Below the pieces are notes generated by a model. It searched no databases. It saw nothing but the letters and a program-made list of their open reading frames with translations, and was not told where the DNA came from. 64,000 bases of DNA from Synergistaceae bacterium (GTDB lineage: Bacteria > Synergistota > Synergistia > Synergistales > Synergistaceae), in NCBI GenBank assembly GCA_021372895.1, contig JAJFTP010000078.1:1-64000 (forward strand). The letters are read 5' to 3'. The first letter of the stretch is position 1. Each line of letters starts with the position of its first letter. A program made the translations under genes and the position numbers. Positions 37,199 through 44,884 of the stretch are shown here, in pieces.

Positions 37199-37204
37199 TA
37201 TACT
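37177..37204 (+). promoter_or_regulatory. Promoter of the glycine-riboswitch/grd transcript
   Basis: Consensus TTGACA (37177-37182) and TATACT (37199-37204) separated by 16 bases. The start site would be near 37211, about ten bases before the riboswitch. Confidence 0.75.
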
Positions 37205-37220
37205 TGTCATAATCATCTGG

Positions 37221-37345
37221 ATGAAAGCAGCAAGAGAGTTCCTGCCGTTGGAACGTCAGGACGCCGAAGGGGCAAGGCCGTAAGGGTTGAAACTCTCAGG
37301 CATAAGGATTGCTGCCGGACAGTACTCTGAAACCGACTCTGGCCT
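37221..37345 (+). ncRNA. Glycine riboswitch (single aptamer)
   Basis: Contains the conserved core of gcvT-type glycine aptamers: AGAGAG at the 5' side, GCCGAAGGGGCAA (37263-37275), AACTCTCAGGCATAAGGA (37290-37308), then GCTGCCGGACAGTACTCTG. P1 can form between GCAGCAAGAG (37227-37236) and ATTGCTGC...CTCT. Only one full aptamer is visible before grdX. The region 37330-37380 repeats CTCTG and TTGCTGC and is likely the expression platform. For a catabolic operon one expects glycine to turn expression on; the sequence alone does not prove the sign. Confidence 0.88.
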
Positions 37346-37411
37346 GTATTTGCTGCTGGGCGTTTTTAAGAGGACGAAGACAGAGGTATCTTGCCGAAGG
37401 GCGGGGTTCCT

Positions 37412-37843
37412 GTGGTCTTGTCTTCTTTTTCATATTCCTGTATCAGTAATAACCCCGGTCTGACGGGATGCGTCAGCCATTTGGAACTGGTTGACGGCAG
37501 TGTTCTTGCAGTGCTTACCGTATCGCGGGACAAGATTCATTCCGGGTGGCGTCTTGCCTCAAATCCTTTTTATGGAAATTTTAAACCAAACCAGCAACCG
37601 TACAGGACTCTGGTCCTATACAGAGACAGGTGCGCTGATAAAGTGTCTGTCGAGTTTGGATCACTCAAACTTATAGAGGATGCTATGGCCGCCTACAGCA
37701 ACTCCGCTGTTCTGCGGCTGCCTGGGGAGTTTTCCGAGCGCATCGACGGAGATTTCAGATATATTGATTTTACTCTTATGGAAGAGACATTCCGCCAGTG
37801 CGGAATGCTCAGTTCTGTCATGGAAAGAACTGCGGGGAGGTGA
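37412..37843 (+). CDS. grdX: GrdX family protein
   Basis: GrdX is a small protein of unknown role encoded at the head of glycine/betaine reductase operons. About 143 residues; the SCISNNPGLTG near the N-terminus is the family's N-N-P-type motif, and the size fits. I favour GTG 37412, with AAGGGCGGGG just upstream, over a TTG at 37391. It is the first gene behind the glycine riboswitch, with grdE following after 90 bases. Confidence 0.75.
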   Translation: MVLSSFSYSCISNNPGLTGCVSHLELVDGSVLAVLTVSRDKIHSGWRLASNPFYGNFKPNQQPYRTLVLYRDRCADKVSVEFGSLKLIEDAMAAYSNSAVLRLPGEFSERIDGDFRYIDFTLMEETFRQCGMLSSVMERTAGR

Positions 37844-37933
37844 GGTGTCGAAAAAAACCAAACCCGTAGCTGGAATATAAGACCCAGGATGTTATATGCC
37901 AGAGATGAAACACTGTTTGAAGGGAGGAATTCC

Positions 37934-39229
37934 ATGAAACTGGAACTGCTTAAGGCACATGTAAAGAACATAGCATGGGGCGACAGGACCGTGCTTCTGA
38001 AGGATGGCACACTGCAGGTTTCCAAAGAAGAGCTGTTGTCTCAAGTCAACGACCCGGAGTTATTCAAAAGCGTCAATGCGGATATGGCTCGTCCGGGAGA
38101 GAGTACAAGAATAGTTCCCGTCAAGGATGTCATTGAGCCGCGCTGCAAGGTTGAGGGCGGCGGAGAGGTATTCCCCGGGATGATAAGCGACGTTGAATCC
38201 GTCGGTTCGGGAAAGACTTTTGTCCTCGATGGTGCCGCCGTTGTAACCTGCGGCCGCATAGTCGGTTTCCAGGAGGGCATTGTCGACATGAGCGGCAAGG
38301 GTTCGGAGTACACTCCGTTCTCTAAGACAATGAATGTCGTTCTTGTATTTGAGGCCAAGGAAGGCATCGAGGTATATGCCTATGAAAAAGCGTGCCGTCT
38401 TGCTGGGCTGAAGACAGCGCTCTATCTTGCGAAGTGCGCATACGAAGCAGGTGCGGCGGCGGATGAGGTCAAGAGCTATGAAATCCCCCCATTTGCCGAG
38501 AGCATGAAGGCATACCCCGGGCTTCCCAAGGTTGCGTATCTCTACATGCTTCAGTCGCAGGGACTTCTGCATGACACTTATGTTTACGGAATAGACGCGA
38601 AAAGGATCCTGCCGACGATTATCCATCCGAACGAGACGATGGACGGCGCGATAGTCTCCGGCAACTGCGTTTCTGCCTGTGACAAAAACAGCACGTATAC
38701 CCACCAGAACAACCCTGTCATCCGTTCGCTCTATGAGCGTCATGGCAAGGATATCAACTTTGTGGGCGCAATAATCACGAACGAGAACGTGACCCTTGCA
38801 GACAAGCGCCGCAGCGCGGCTTACGCTATCAAAATAGCTAAGATGTTCGGCGTGGATGGTCTGGTGATAAGCGAAGAAGGTTTTGGCAACCCTGACGCGG
38901 ATTTGATTATGAACTGCCGTATAGCAGAACAGTCCGGAATCAAGACAACTCTTATTACAGATGAGTACGCGGGACGCGACGGCGCGAGCCAGTCACTTGC
39001 GGATGCGGCGGTAGAGGCGGATGCCGTGGTCTCTGTCGGCAACGCTAACATGATAATAAATCTCCCTAAGATGGAGAAAATTATCGGTTTCACGGACTAT
39101 GTTGACATCATTGCCGGAGGATTCGACGGTTCCCTGAAGGCAGACGGTTCAATCGAAGTAGAACTCCAGGCAATCACAGGATCTACATGCGAGCTTGGTT
39201 TTAATAAGCTCGGTGCGGAAACCTGGTAG
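37934..39229 (+). CDS. grdE: Glycine reductase component B, GrdE proprotein
   Basis: Substrate-specific component B subunit, made as a proprotein that is cleaved to give two subunits, one with an N-terminal pyruvoyl group that binds the amino group of glycine. 431 residues from ATG 37934 (AGGGAGG seven bases ahead). The cleavage region is SGNCVSACDKNSTYTHQNNP with Asn244-Cys245 the expected scissile bond. Assigned to glycine rather than sarcosine or betaine because of the riboswitch and grdX. Thirteen bases before grdB. Confidence 0.93.
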   Translation: MKLELLKAHVKNIAWGDRTVLLKDGTLQVSKEELLSQVNDPELFKSVNADMARPGESTRIVPVKDVIEPRCKVEGGGEVFPGMISDVESVGSGKTFVLDGAAVVTCGRIVGFQEGIVDMSGKGSEYTPFSKTMNVVLVFEAKEGIEVYAYEKACRLAGLKTALYLAKCAYEAGAAADEVKSYEIPPFAESMKAYPGLPKVAYLYMLQSQGLLHDTYVYGIDAKRILPTIIHPNETMDGAIVSGNCVSACDKNSTYTHQNNPVIRSLYERHGKDINFVGAIITNENVTLADKRRSAAYAIKIAKMFGVDGLVISEEGFGNPDADLIMNCRIAEQSGIKTTLITDEYAGRDGASQSLADAAVEADAVVSVGNANMIINLPKMEKIIGFTDYVDIIAGGFDGSLKADGSIEVELQAITGSTCELGFNKLGAETW

Positions 39230-39242
39230 GAGGGATATACCT

Positions 39243-40544
39243 ATGACATACAGAGTAGTTCATTACATCAACCAGTTCTTCGCCGGCATAGGCGGAGAGG
39301 AAAAGGCCGGCATCAGGCCTGAGTCACGTCCAGGTCCCCTGGGGCCCGGCATGGCATTTAAAGCCGTTTTCGGCAAGGATGCCGAAATTGTCGGGACAGT
39401 TATCTGCGGTGACGGATATTTTGCCGAGAACATGGATAAGGCTACTGATACCGTGATCAAAATGATATCGGAGTTCAAGCCGGATGCCGTTATCGCCGGG
39501 CCTGCTTTCAACGCCGGACGTTACGGAACGGCCTGCGGAGGGGTTTGCGATGCCGTAACGAAGATTCTTGGTATACCTGTGGTAACGGGAATGTATCATG
39601 AGAACCCAGGCGTTGATATGTTCCGCAAGACAGTTTACATCATTGAGACTTCGGACAGTGCTCGCGGCATTAAAGACGCTGTGTCCGCCATGGCAAAATT
39701 TCTTCTGAAGGCGCTCAAGACCGGATCAATCGGCAGTCCCGCCGAAGACGGCTATATGGAGCGCGGGGTGCGTGTAAACTGCTTCTATGATGTTCCCGGT
39801 GCTGAACGTGCCGTTGATATGCTTGTCAAGAAGCTTAAGGGCGAGACGTTCAAGACGGAATACCCGATGCCGCACTTCGACAGGGTCGCCCCTGCGGAGC
39901 CGATAAAGGATATGAAGAACGCTACAATAGCGCTTGTCACATCCGGCGGGATCGTTCCAAAGGGCAACCCCGACCATATCGAGGCCTCAAGCGCGACGAA
40001 GTTTGGCACTTACAGCATCGCCGGAGTTCAGAGTGCTGACGCGGTAGCCTATGCCACTGCGCACGGCGGATATGACCCGACGTATGCCAACATAGATCCA
40101 AACAGAGTCCTTCCGATAGATGTGCTCAGAGATATGGAAAAAGCAGGGGAATTCAAAAAACTTTACGACTATTTCTCAACTACCGTAGGAAACGGGACCC
40201 CCGTTGCGAATGCGAAGAAGTTCGGGACCGAGATCGGGGAGAAAATGAAAAAAGACGGGGTTGACGGCGTGATACTGACCTCCACCTGAGGAACCTGCAC
40301 TCGTTGCGGAGCAACGATGGTGAAGTCAATAGAAAGCTTTGGGATCCCAGTGGTGCACATTTGCACAATAGTACCTATCTCACAGACAGTCGGAGCAAAC
40401 AGAATAGTTCCGGCAGTGGCAATACCGCATCCCCTCGGTGATCCTACGAAGACACCGGAGGAGGAGAAAGTTATCCGCCGTGCAATTCTTGAAAAGGCAC
40501 TTAAGGCGCTGCAGACCCCTATATCCGAACAGACAGTGTTCTAA
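39243..40544 (+). CDS. grdB: Glycine reductase component B selenoprotein, in-frame UGA = selenocysteine
   Basis: 433 residues if UGA 40287-40289 is read as selenocysteine (residue 349). Upstream, MTYRVVHYINQFFAGIGGEEKAG is a GrdB start, preceded by GGAGGG. Downstream of the UGA the frame stays open for 84 more sense codons with GrdB-like sequence, and the active site reads STUGTCTRCG, the family UxxCxxC motif. A bSECIS hairpin sits 12 bases after the UGA. Conventional gene callers would truncate it at 40289. The selenol attacks the Schiff-base-bound glycine to form carboxymethyl-selenoether for transfer to GrdA. Confidence 0.95.
40302..40316 (+). promoter_or_regulatory. bSECIS hairpin of grdB
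   Basis: CGTTGC (40302-40307) pairs perfectly with GCAACG (40311-40316) around a GGA apical loop. Its position 12 bases after the UGA and a G in the first loop positions fit bacterial selenocysteine insertion elements read by SelB. Confidence 0.85.
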
Positions 40545-40557
40545 GGAATAAAAAACA

Positions 40558-40606
40558 GGGCGATCGCTGGGTTATGGCTTGGCGGTCGCCCGGCGGTCTT
40601 TTTTTA
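40558..40606 (+). terminator. Terminator or attenuating hairpin after grdB
   Basis: GGGCGATCGC (40558-40567) pairs with GCGGTCGCCC (40582-40591) with one wobble; after a further seven bases comes T7 (40599-40605). The spacer between stem and T run makes it less than ideal, so partial read-through into grdC is possible. Confidence 0.65.
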
Positions 40607-40729
40607 ATCCAGATATGCGGCACCCTATGTATTATTCAGCGGGGAGCGATAACCTGTTACGAGGGAATTTTTGTCCGCTGACCCATTAAAATTTATTCAA
40701 ATGCTGATGGATAACCTGCCCTTGCATAA

Positions 40730-40758
40730 TTGCTCGGCATTTACTTTAATGGGATAAT
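40730..40758 (+). promoter_or_regulatory. Candidate promoter for grdCD
   Basis: TTGCTC (40730-40735) and GATAAT (40753-40758), 17 bases apart, with a TGG extension before the -10. Lies between the post-grdB hairpin and grdC, giving a leader of about 55 bases. Nothing else was recognised between 40607 and 40821. Confidence 0.45.
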
Positions 40759-40821
40759 AAAATTGGAAACAACGGCCTGTATCAGGCATGATATTAATTA
40801 AATACAGAGAGGACGACCACA

Positions 40822-42360
40822 ATGCCCAATGCAGCAATCAAAGCTACAGCTTATTCGTTGAACCATACCACGGAACTTGCACTCCGTTACGGGAATACCC
40901 CGTTTATTGAGCGGGAGACGCACCCTGATTCAGACTATCTTGCTGAGTTGCCGAAATATGTACAGGACTATGATTCAGCGGCGAGGTATGCGCCGAACCT
41001 CACATACATAGGAGCTATGGAGATCGATGAATTTGAAGCCAGACAGCATCCATGGTATGTCAACCTTGAACCCGAGGCGAAGCGCTACGGCAGATACGGT
41101 GAAATCATGCCTGAGGATGAAACGATAGGATTTATCGATATATGCGATGTGTTTGACCTTGTGTGGCTTGAGAAAAGCTTCGCAGCATCTGTCAGGGAAA
41201 AGCTGGCCGGGCACCCACTCATGAGAGATGATATACTTGTGCGTCTTGAAGCCGGCCACGACATGGCGGAGATAGAGCATGAAGTCGCAGAATCAGGGGC
41301 GCTTCCCCTGTATGTTGACGGCAAAATTTCAGGATGCAGCAGACGCGGCCATGAATTTGACCCCAACCTTACCGCCTACGAACTTCTTGTCAATATGACA
41401 TCCAAGGCAAGCGCGGTCCTTTCACTGCTGCACCTCATAAAAAACAGCGGATTAAAACCGGAGGACATTGATTTTGTAATAGAATGCTCCGAAGAGGCAG
41501 CCGGCGACATGAACCAGCGCGGAGGCGGCAATTTCGCGAAAGCGATCGCTGAGATAGCAGGTTGTGTTAACTCGTCAGGATGCGATATCCGCGGCTTCTG
41601 TGCGGGGCCAGTTAATGCTGTGCTTGCCGGAGCGTCCATGGTGGCTGCCGGTGCAAGGAAGAACGTAGCGATCATAGCCGGAGGAGCGATCCCCAAGCTC
41701 TACATGAACAGCCGGGACCATGTTAAAAAAGGCCTTCCCGCGCTTGAAAACTGCCTTGGTTCTTTCGGCGTGCTCATAGTTCCTGATGACGGGACCCTTC
41801 CTGTGATACGCCTTGACACCATAGGCAAGCATACTGTCGGTGCCGGAGCTTCCCCGCAGACAGTGACAAGCGTCCTTACATGGGAGCCGCTCCAGAAAGT
41901 TGGGCTTACCTTCACAGACGTTGACAAATACGCACCCGAACTACACAATCCGGAGATAACACTTCCGGCCGGGGCGGGCAATGTTCCTGAAGCAAACTAC
42001 AAAATGATAGCGGCTCTGGCTGTCATGAAGAAGCAGATAGAAAAGACCGATATGATGAGTTTCATCAAAAAACACGGAATGATCGGTTTTGCCCATACAC
42101 AGGGGCATATTCCCTCAGGCGTTCCATTTATGGGACACGCTGCCGACGCCATAATGGCAGGTAAAATGAACAGGGCCATGATCATTGGCAAGGGAAGCCT
42201 GTTCCTCGGAAGACTTACGAACCTTGCCGACGGAGCATCTTTCCTCATTGAGAAGCCTGCGCCCATAAAGGCGGAAGCTGCCGGCGGAGTTACACGCGAA
42301 GAGGTCCGCGAACTCATACTTGATGCCCTCGGAGAACTTGCCGGCGGTCTGAAGCAGTAA
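40822..42360 (+). CDS. grdC: Glycine/sarcosine/betaine reductase component C, beta subunit
   Basis: Component C releases acetyl phosphate from the carboxymethyl-selenoether on GrdA. GrdC is thiolase/FabH-like and probably forms or hands on the acetyl-enzyme. 512 residues, the expected length; SGCSRRGHEFDPNLTAYELLVNM, FVIECSEEAAGDMNQRGGGNF, CDIRGFCAGP and GFAHTQGHIPSGVPFMGHAADAIM are family features. Shared by glycine, sarcosine and betaine systems. ATG after GAGAGGACGACCACA. Confidence 0.93.
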   Translation: MPNAAIKATAYSLNHTTELALRYGNTPFIERETHPDSDYLAELPKYVQDYDSAARYAPNLTYIGAMEIDEFEARQHPWYVNLEPEAKRYGRYGEIMPEDETIGFIDICDVFDLVWLEKSFAASVREKLAGHPLMRDDILVRLEAGHDMAEIEHEVAESGALPLYVDGKISGCSRRGHEFDPNLTAYELLVNMTSKASAVLSLLHLIKNSGLKPEDIDFVIECSEEAAGDMNQRGGGNFAKAIAEIAGCVNSSGCDIRGFCAGPVNAVLAGASMVAAGARKNVAIIAGGAIPKLYMNSRDHVKKGLPALENCLGSFGVLIVPDDGTLPVIRLDTIGKHTVGAGASPQTVTSVLTWEPLQKVGLTFTDVDKYAPELHNPEITLPAGAGNVPEANYKMIAALAVMKKQIEKTDMMSFIKKHGMIGFAHTQGHIPSGVPFMGHAADAIMAGKMNRAMIIGKGSLFLGRLTNLADGASFLIEKPAPIKAEAAGGVTREEVRELILDALGELAGGLKQ

Positions 42361-42372
42361 CGGGTGATTGCC

Positions 42373-43536
42373 ATGGCAGACAAAACAGAGACTAAGCGGA
42401 TCATAGGAGAAGTACTCTCCGAGATAATAGAAGAGGCAAAGGGCGGCGGAGGTAAAAAGATCAGGGTCGGACTCATGGCGTACGGCAGCGAGCTCGGCAG
42501 CGAAGAACTGCTGAGGGGTGCGTGTCTTGCAATGAATAATGACCCTTACCTCAGGGTTGTGCTAATAGGCCCTAAGGTTGGCGGCTATGATGACATGGAG
42601 TGGATAGAAACGCCGGCCTGCGATGCCGACATCGCACACGCGATGGAAAAAGCGCTTGATAATGGCATGATAGCCGGTGCTGTGGCCCTTCACTACCCAT
42701 TCCCGCTCGGCGTGACGACCATAGGCAAGGTGCTTACGCCGGCAAGGGCAAAGCCCTGCTTTATCGCCTCGTCTACCGGGGCGTCATCGGCAAATCGCGT
42801 CGATGCTATGCTGCGCAATGCAATATACGGGATTGCTGCCGCCAAGGCAGACGGAATTGCTGACCCCACAGTCGGGATACTTAACCTCGACGGGGCGCAG
42901 ACAGTCATCCGTGCGCTGCAGAAACTCAGTGCGGGCGGCTACAAAATCAACTTTGGAACCAGCATCCGCAAGGACGGGGGAGCGATACTGCGGGGGAACG
43001 ACCTGCTGGCCGGTGCGGTCGACGTCTGCGTGACCGACACGCTTACCGGCAACGTGCTGATGAAACTCTTCGCGGCATGGAATACCGGCGGAGACTATGA
43101 AGCTCTTGGCTGGGGCTACGGTCCGTCGGCGGGCGAGGGCTGGGACAAGGTCGTCTCGATCATATCCCGTGCATCCGGAGCTCCTGTCATAGCAGGCGCG
43201 CTTTCGCTGAACGCGAGGTGTGTCAGGAACAACCTGCCCGCAATAGTTGTCGCCGAGCTTGAGTCAGCAAAAAAAGCGGGGCTCGTTGAAATTATCGAAT
43301 CGCTGCAGCCTAAAAAAGAGGATGAGGCGGAGGATGTCAAAGCTCCTCCCGCAGAGCCCACCGACGAGGAACTCCACGGCATAGATGTCCTTGAGATAGA
43401 GACCGCCGTCAGGTTCCTCTGGAAAGCCGGTATCTATGCAGAGTCCTCAATGGGCTGCACCGGCCCGGTAATAAAGATGGCAGCAAAGAACGTTGAAAGA
43501 GCTGAAGCTTTACTCAGAGAGAACGGATACCTGTAG
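42373..43536 (+). CDS. grdD: Glycine/sarcosine/betaine reductase component C, alpha subunit
   Basis: Partner of GrdC, PlsX-like fold. 387 residues from ATG 42373 (GGGTGA six bases ahead; a GTG at 42364 lacks a good site). The N-terminus has GLMAYGSELGSEELLRGA; near the C-terminus SSMGCTGPVIK presents Cys362, equivalent to the acetyl-accepting cysteine reported for GrdD. An acidic, proline-containing linker (about 312-332) precedes that motif. Twelve bases after grdC. GrdA and the thioredoxin pair are not encoded in this window. Confidence 0.93.
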   Translation: MADKTETKRIIGEVLSEIIEEAKGGGGKKIRVGLMAYGSELGSEELLRGACLAMNNDPYLRVVLIGPKVGGYDDMEWIETPACDADIAHAMEKALDNGMIAGAVALHYPFPLGVTTIGKVLTPARAKPCFIASSTGASSANRVDAMLRNAIYGIAAAKADGIADPTVGILNLDGAQTVIRALQKLSAGGYKINFGTSIRKDGGAILRGNDLLAGAVDVCVTDTLTGNVLMKLFAAWNTGGDYEALGWGYGPSAGEGWDKVVSIISRASGAPVIAGALSLNARCVRNNLPAIVVAELESAKKAGLVEIIESLQPKKEDEAEDVKAPPAEPTDEELHGIDVLEIETAVRFLWKAGIYAESSMGCTGPVIKMAAKNVERAEALLRENGYL

Positions 43537-43638
43537 TAAAATGTCAAACGTGCGCCGGTTTGCTGTGAATAACGCGGAGTCCTTTTTGACCGGCAAACGG
43601 CTGCCATAAAGTTGCAGTATAAAAACGTTCAAATAACC

Positions 43639-43661
43639 GAGGGCGGTCAATGACCGCCCTC
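43639..43661. terminator. Palindromic hairpin between convergent grdD and metQ
   Basis: GAGGGCGGTCA (43639-43649) and TGACCGCCCTC (43651-43661) form a perfect inverted repeat. No strong T run follows on either strand, but the position between two convergent genes suggests a bidirectional terminator. Confidence 0.6.
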
Positions 43662-43700
43662 AACTCGATTAGAGAATAACAGCAAATCATCTGCCACTGT

Positions 43701-44483
43701 CTAGAACGCAGGAACTACACCCTTCGAAGATAAATTGTCTTTTATGTACTTCTTGACTTCCGGCGAGTTAAACGCTTTCGCAAGAGCTTTGATTTTTGGA
43801 CTGTCCTTGTCTCCGCTTCTTACTGCCAGGACCACCGCATAAGGAGAATCCTTATCTTCAAGCGCCAGGGCCTCTTTTGCCGGGTCAAGGCCGGCATCTA
43901 CCGCGAAGTTCATGTTGATCACGGAGATCGTCGTATCGGGAAGGCTGCGCGGCAGCTGCGGCGCTTCAAGTTCTATTATTTTCAGTTTGAGCGGGTTTTC
44001 AACTATGTCACGGGCTGTGAGCTGATTGCCCGGCTTCATCTTGAGCAGGCCCTCACGCTCAAGCAGTTTGTAGGCGCGGAAACCGTTAGTCGGATCGTTG
44101 GGTACTGCGACGACAGCGCCCTTTTTGATGTCCTTCAGCGATGTTATCTTCTTTGAGTAGATACCTATCGGAAGCATGTGTACTTTTATAAGCGGAATGA
44201 TATCAAGTTTCTTTTCTTTCTTCATGTACTCAAGATACGGTATGTGCTGGAAGAAGTTTGCATCGAGCTCCTTGTTCTGCAGTGCGTAGTTGGGCTGCAC
44301 GAAGTCAGTGAACTCCTTTATTACAAGTTCATAGCCCTCTTTCTTAAGCCCCTCTTTTGCAACAAGCGCTATGTTCTTTGCGGGGAATGGCGTTACTCCA
44401 AGCACGATTTTTTTGTCTGCGGCTGTGGCACAGGCCGGAATCAGGAGTGCTGCGAGAATTGCGATCATAATTGCTTTTTTCAT
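43701..44483 (-). CDS. metQ: MetQ/NlpA-family methionine-binding lipoprotein
   Basis: Substrate-binding protein of a methionine-type ABC importer. 260 residues from ATG 44483, preceded by GAGGAGGAAAA. The signal peptide is MKKAIMIAILAALLIPAC, with a slightly unusual lipobox (Pro at -2); an alternative is signal peptidase I cleavage after ATA. Family motifs: VLGVTPFPAKNIALVAKEGL, FTDFVQPNYALQNKELDANFFQHIPYL and NDPTNGFRAYKLLE. metN and metI are absent, so it must work with a permease encoded elsewhere. Its transcript begins with a Met-rich leader peptide and terminator, which supports methionine as ligand. Confidence 0.92.
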   Translation of the reverse strand: MKKAIMIAILAALLIPACATAADKKIVLGVTPFPAKNIALVAKEGLKKEGYELVIKEFTDFVQPNYALQNKELDANFFQHIPYLEYMKKEKKLDIIPLIKVHMLPIGIYSKKITSLKDIKKGAVVAVPNDPTNGFRAYKLLEREGLLKMKPGNQLTARDIVENPLKLKIIELEAPQLPRSLPDTTISVINMNFAVDAGLDPAKEALALEDKDSPYAVVLAVRSGDKDSPKIKALAKAFNSPEVKKYIKDNLSSKGVVPAF

Positions 44484-44579
44484 TGTATTTTCCTCCTCAG
44501 ATATAAGATATATTTTTTGATAAAAACTGCATACCATATTAAGATTTGAAAAACTTCTGCCTCCCATGTGCAGAAAGAT

Positions 44580-44614
44580 AAAAAAAGACCGAGCCCAAAA
44601 GACCGGGCCCGGTC
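44580..44614 (-). terminator. Intrinsic terminator in the metQ leader (candidate attenuator)
   Basis: On the minus strand GACCGGGCCC (44614-44605) pairs with GGGCTCGGTC (44596-44587), ten base pairs with one G-U, eight-base loop, then seven or more U. It lies 20 bases after the leader-peptide stop and about 97 bases before metQ, so transcripts must read through it to express metQ. The 5' arm can alternatively pair with GGTCCT (44662-44657) in the leader ORF. Confidence 0.85.
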
Positions 44615-44633
44615 CTGATGCGGCACAGACTGA

Positions 44634-44717
44634 TCAAACGCCGGCCGTTCCAGGAGAGGACCCACCCTTGCCGCACATTATCATAGACATCATTTCGAAT
44701 ATACAGGCATTGTTCAT
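44634..44717 (-). CDS. Met-rich 27-residue leader peptide upstream of metQ
   Basis: ATG 44717, seven bases after a strong AAGGAGG, opens a 27-codon frame ending in TGA at 44634. Residues 8-16 read EMMSMIMCG: four Met codons within six. The remainder is small and Gly/Ser-rich (CGKGGSSPG). It sits between a consensus promoter and an intrinsic terminator, 150 bases upstream of the methionine-binding-protein gene, as expected for a ribosome-mediated attenuation leader. No other function is suggested by the sequence. Confidence 0.65.
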   Translation of the reverse strand: MNNACIFEMMSMIMCGKGGSSPGTAGV

Positions 44718-44765
44718 GGTGTTTCCTCCTTCCCTTTGAGCCGGTTTTTTTATTAAGCTGCTGAG

Positions 44766-44794
44766 ATATTATCCTTTGATCGGCTAAATGTCAA
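44766..44794 (-). promoter_or_regulatory. Consensus sigma-70 promoter of the metQ leader transcript
   Basis: On the minus strand TTGACA (44794-44789) and TAATAT (44771-44766) with exactly 17 bases between. Start expected near 44759, about 40 bases before the leader-peptide ATG. The remaining 44795-44884 shows no feature. Confidence 0.85.
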
Positions 44795-44884
44795 TCGAAT
44801 GTGGACGACGTCATAATGCGAATCGAAGTGTTCCAACGCACAGCGGTTGCAAATTAACGGCGCATGGGTTCATGTCTGCTGTGA

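Noticed and set aside
40287-40289. Apparent stop codon ending grdB and a separate 75-codon ORF after it (40317-40544)
   Set aside because: The frame continues as one GrdB protein with UxxCxxC and a bSECIS, so TGA is selenocysteine and the second ORF is its C-terminus.
44484-44884. SAM riboswitch or T-box upstream of metQ
   Set aside because: I see neither the SAM-I core elements nor a T-box specifier/TGG sequence; the region is better explained by promoter, leader ORF and terminator.
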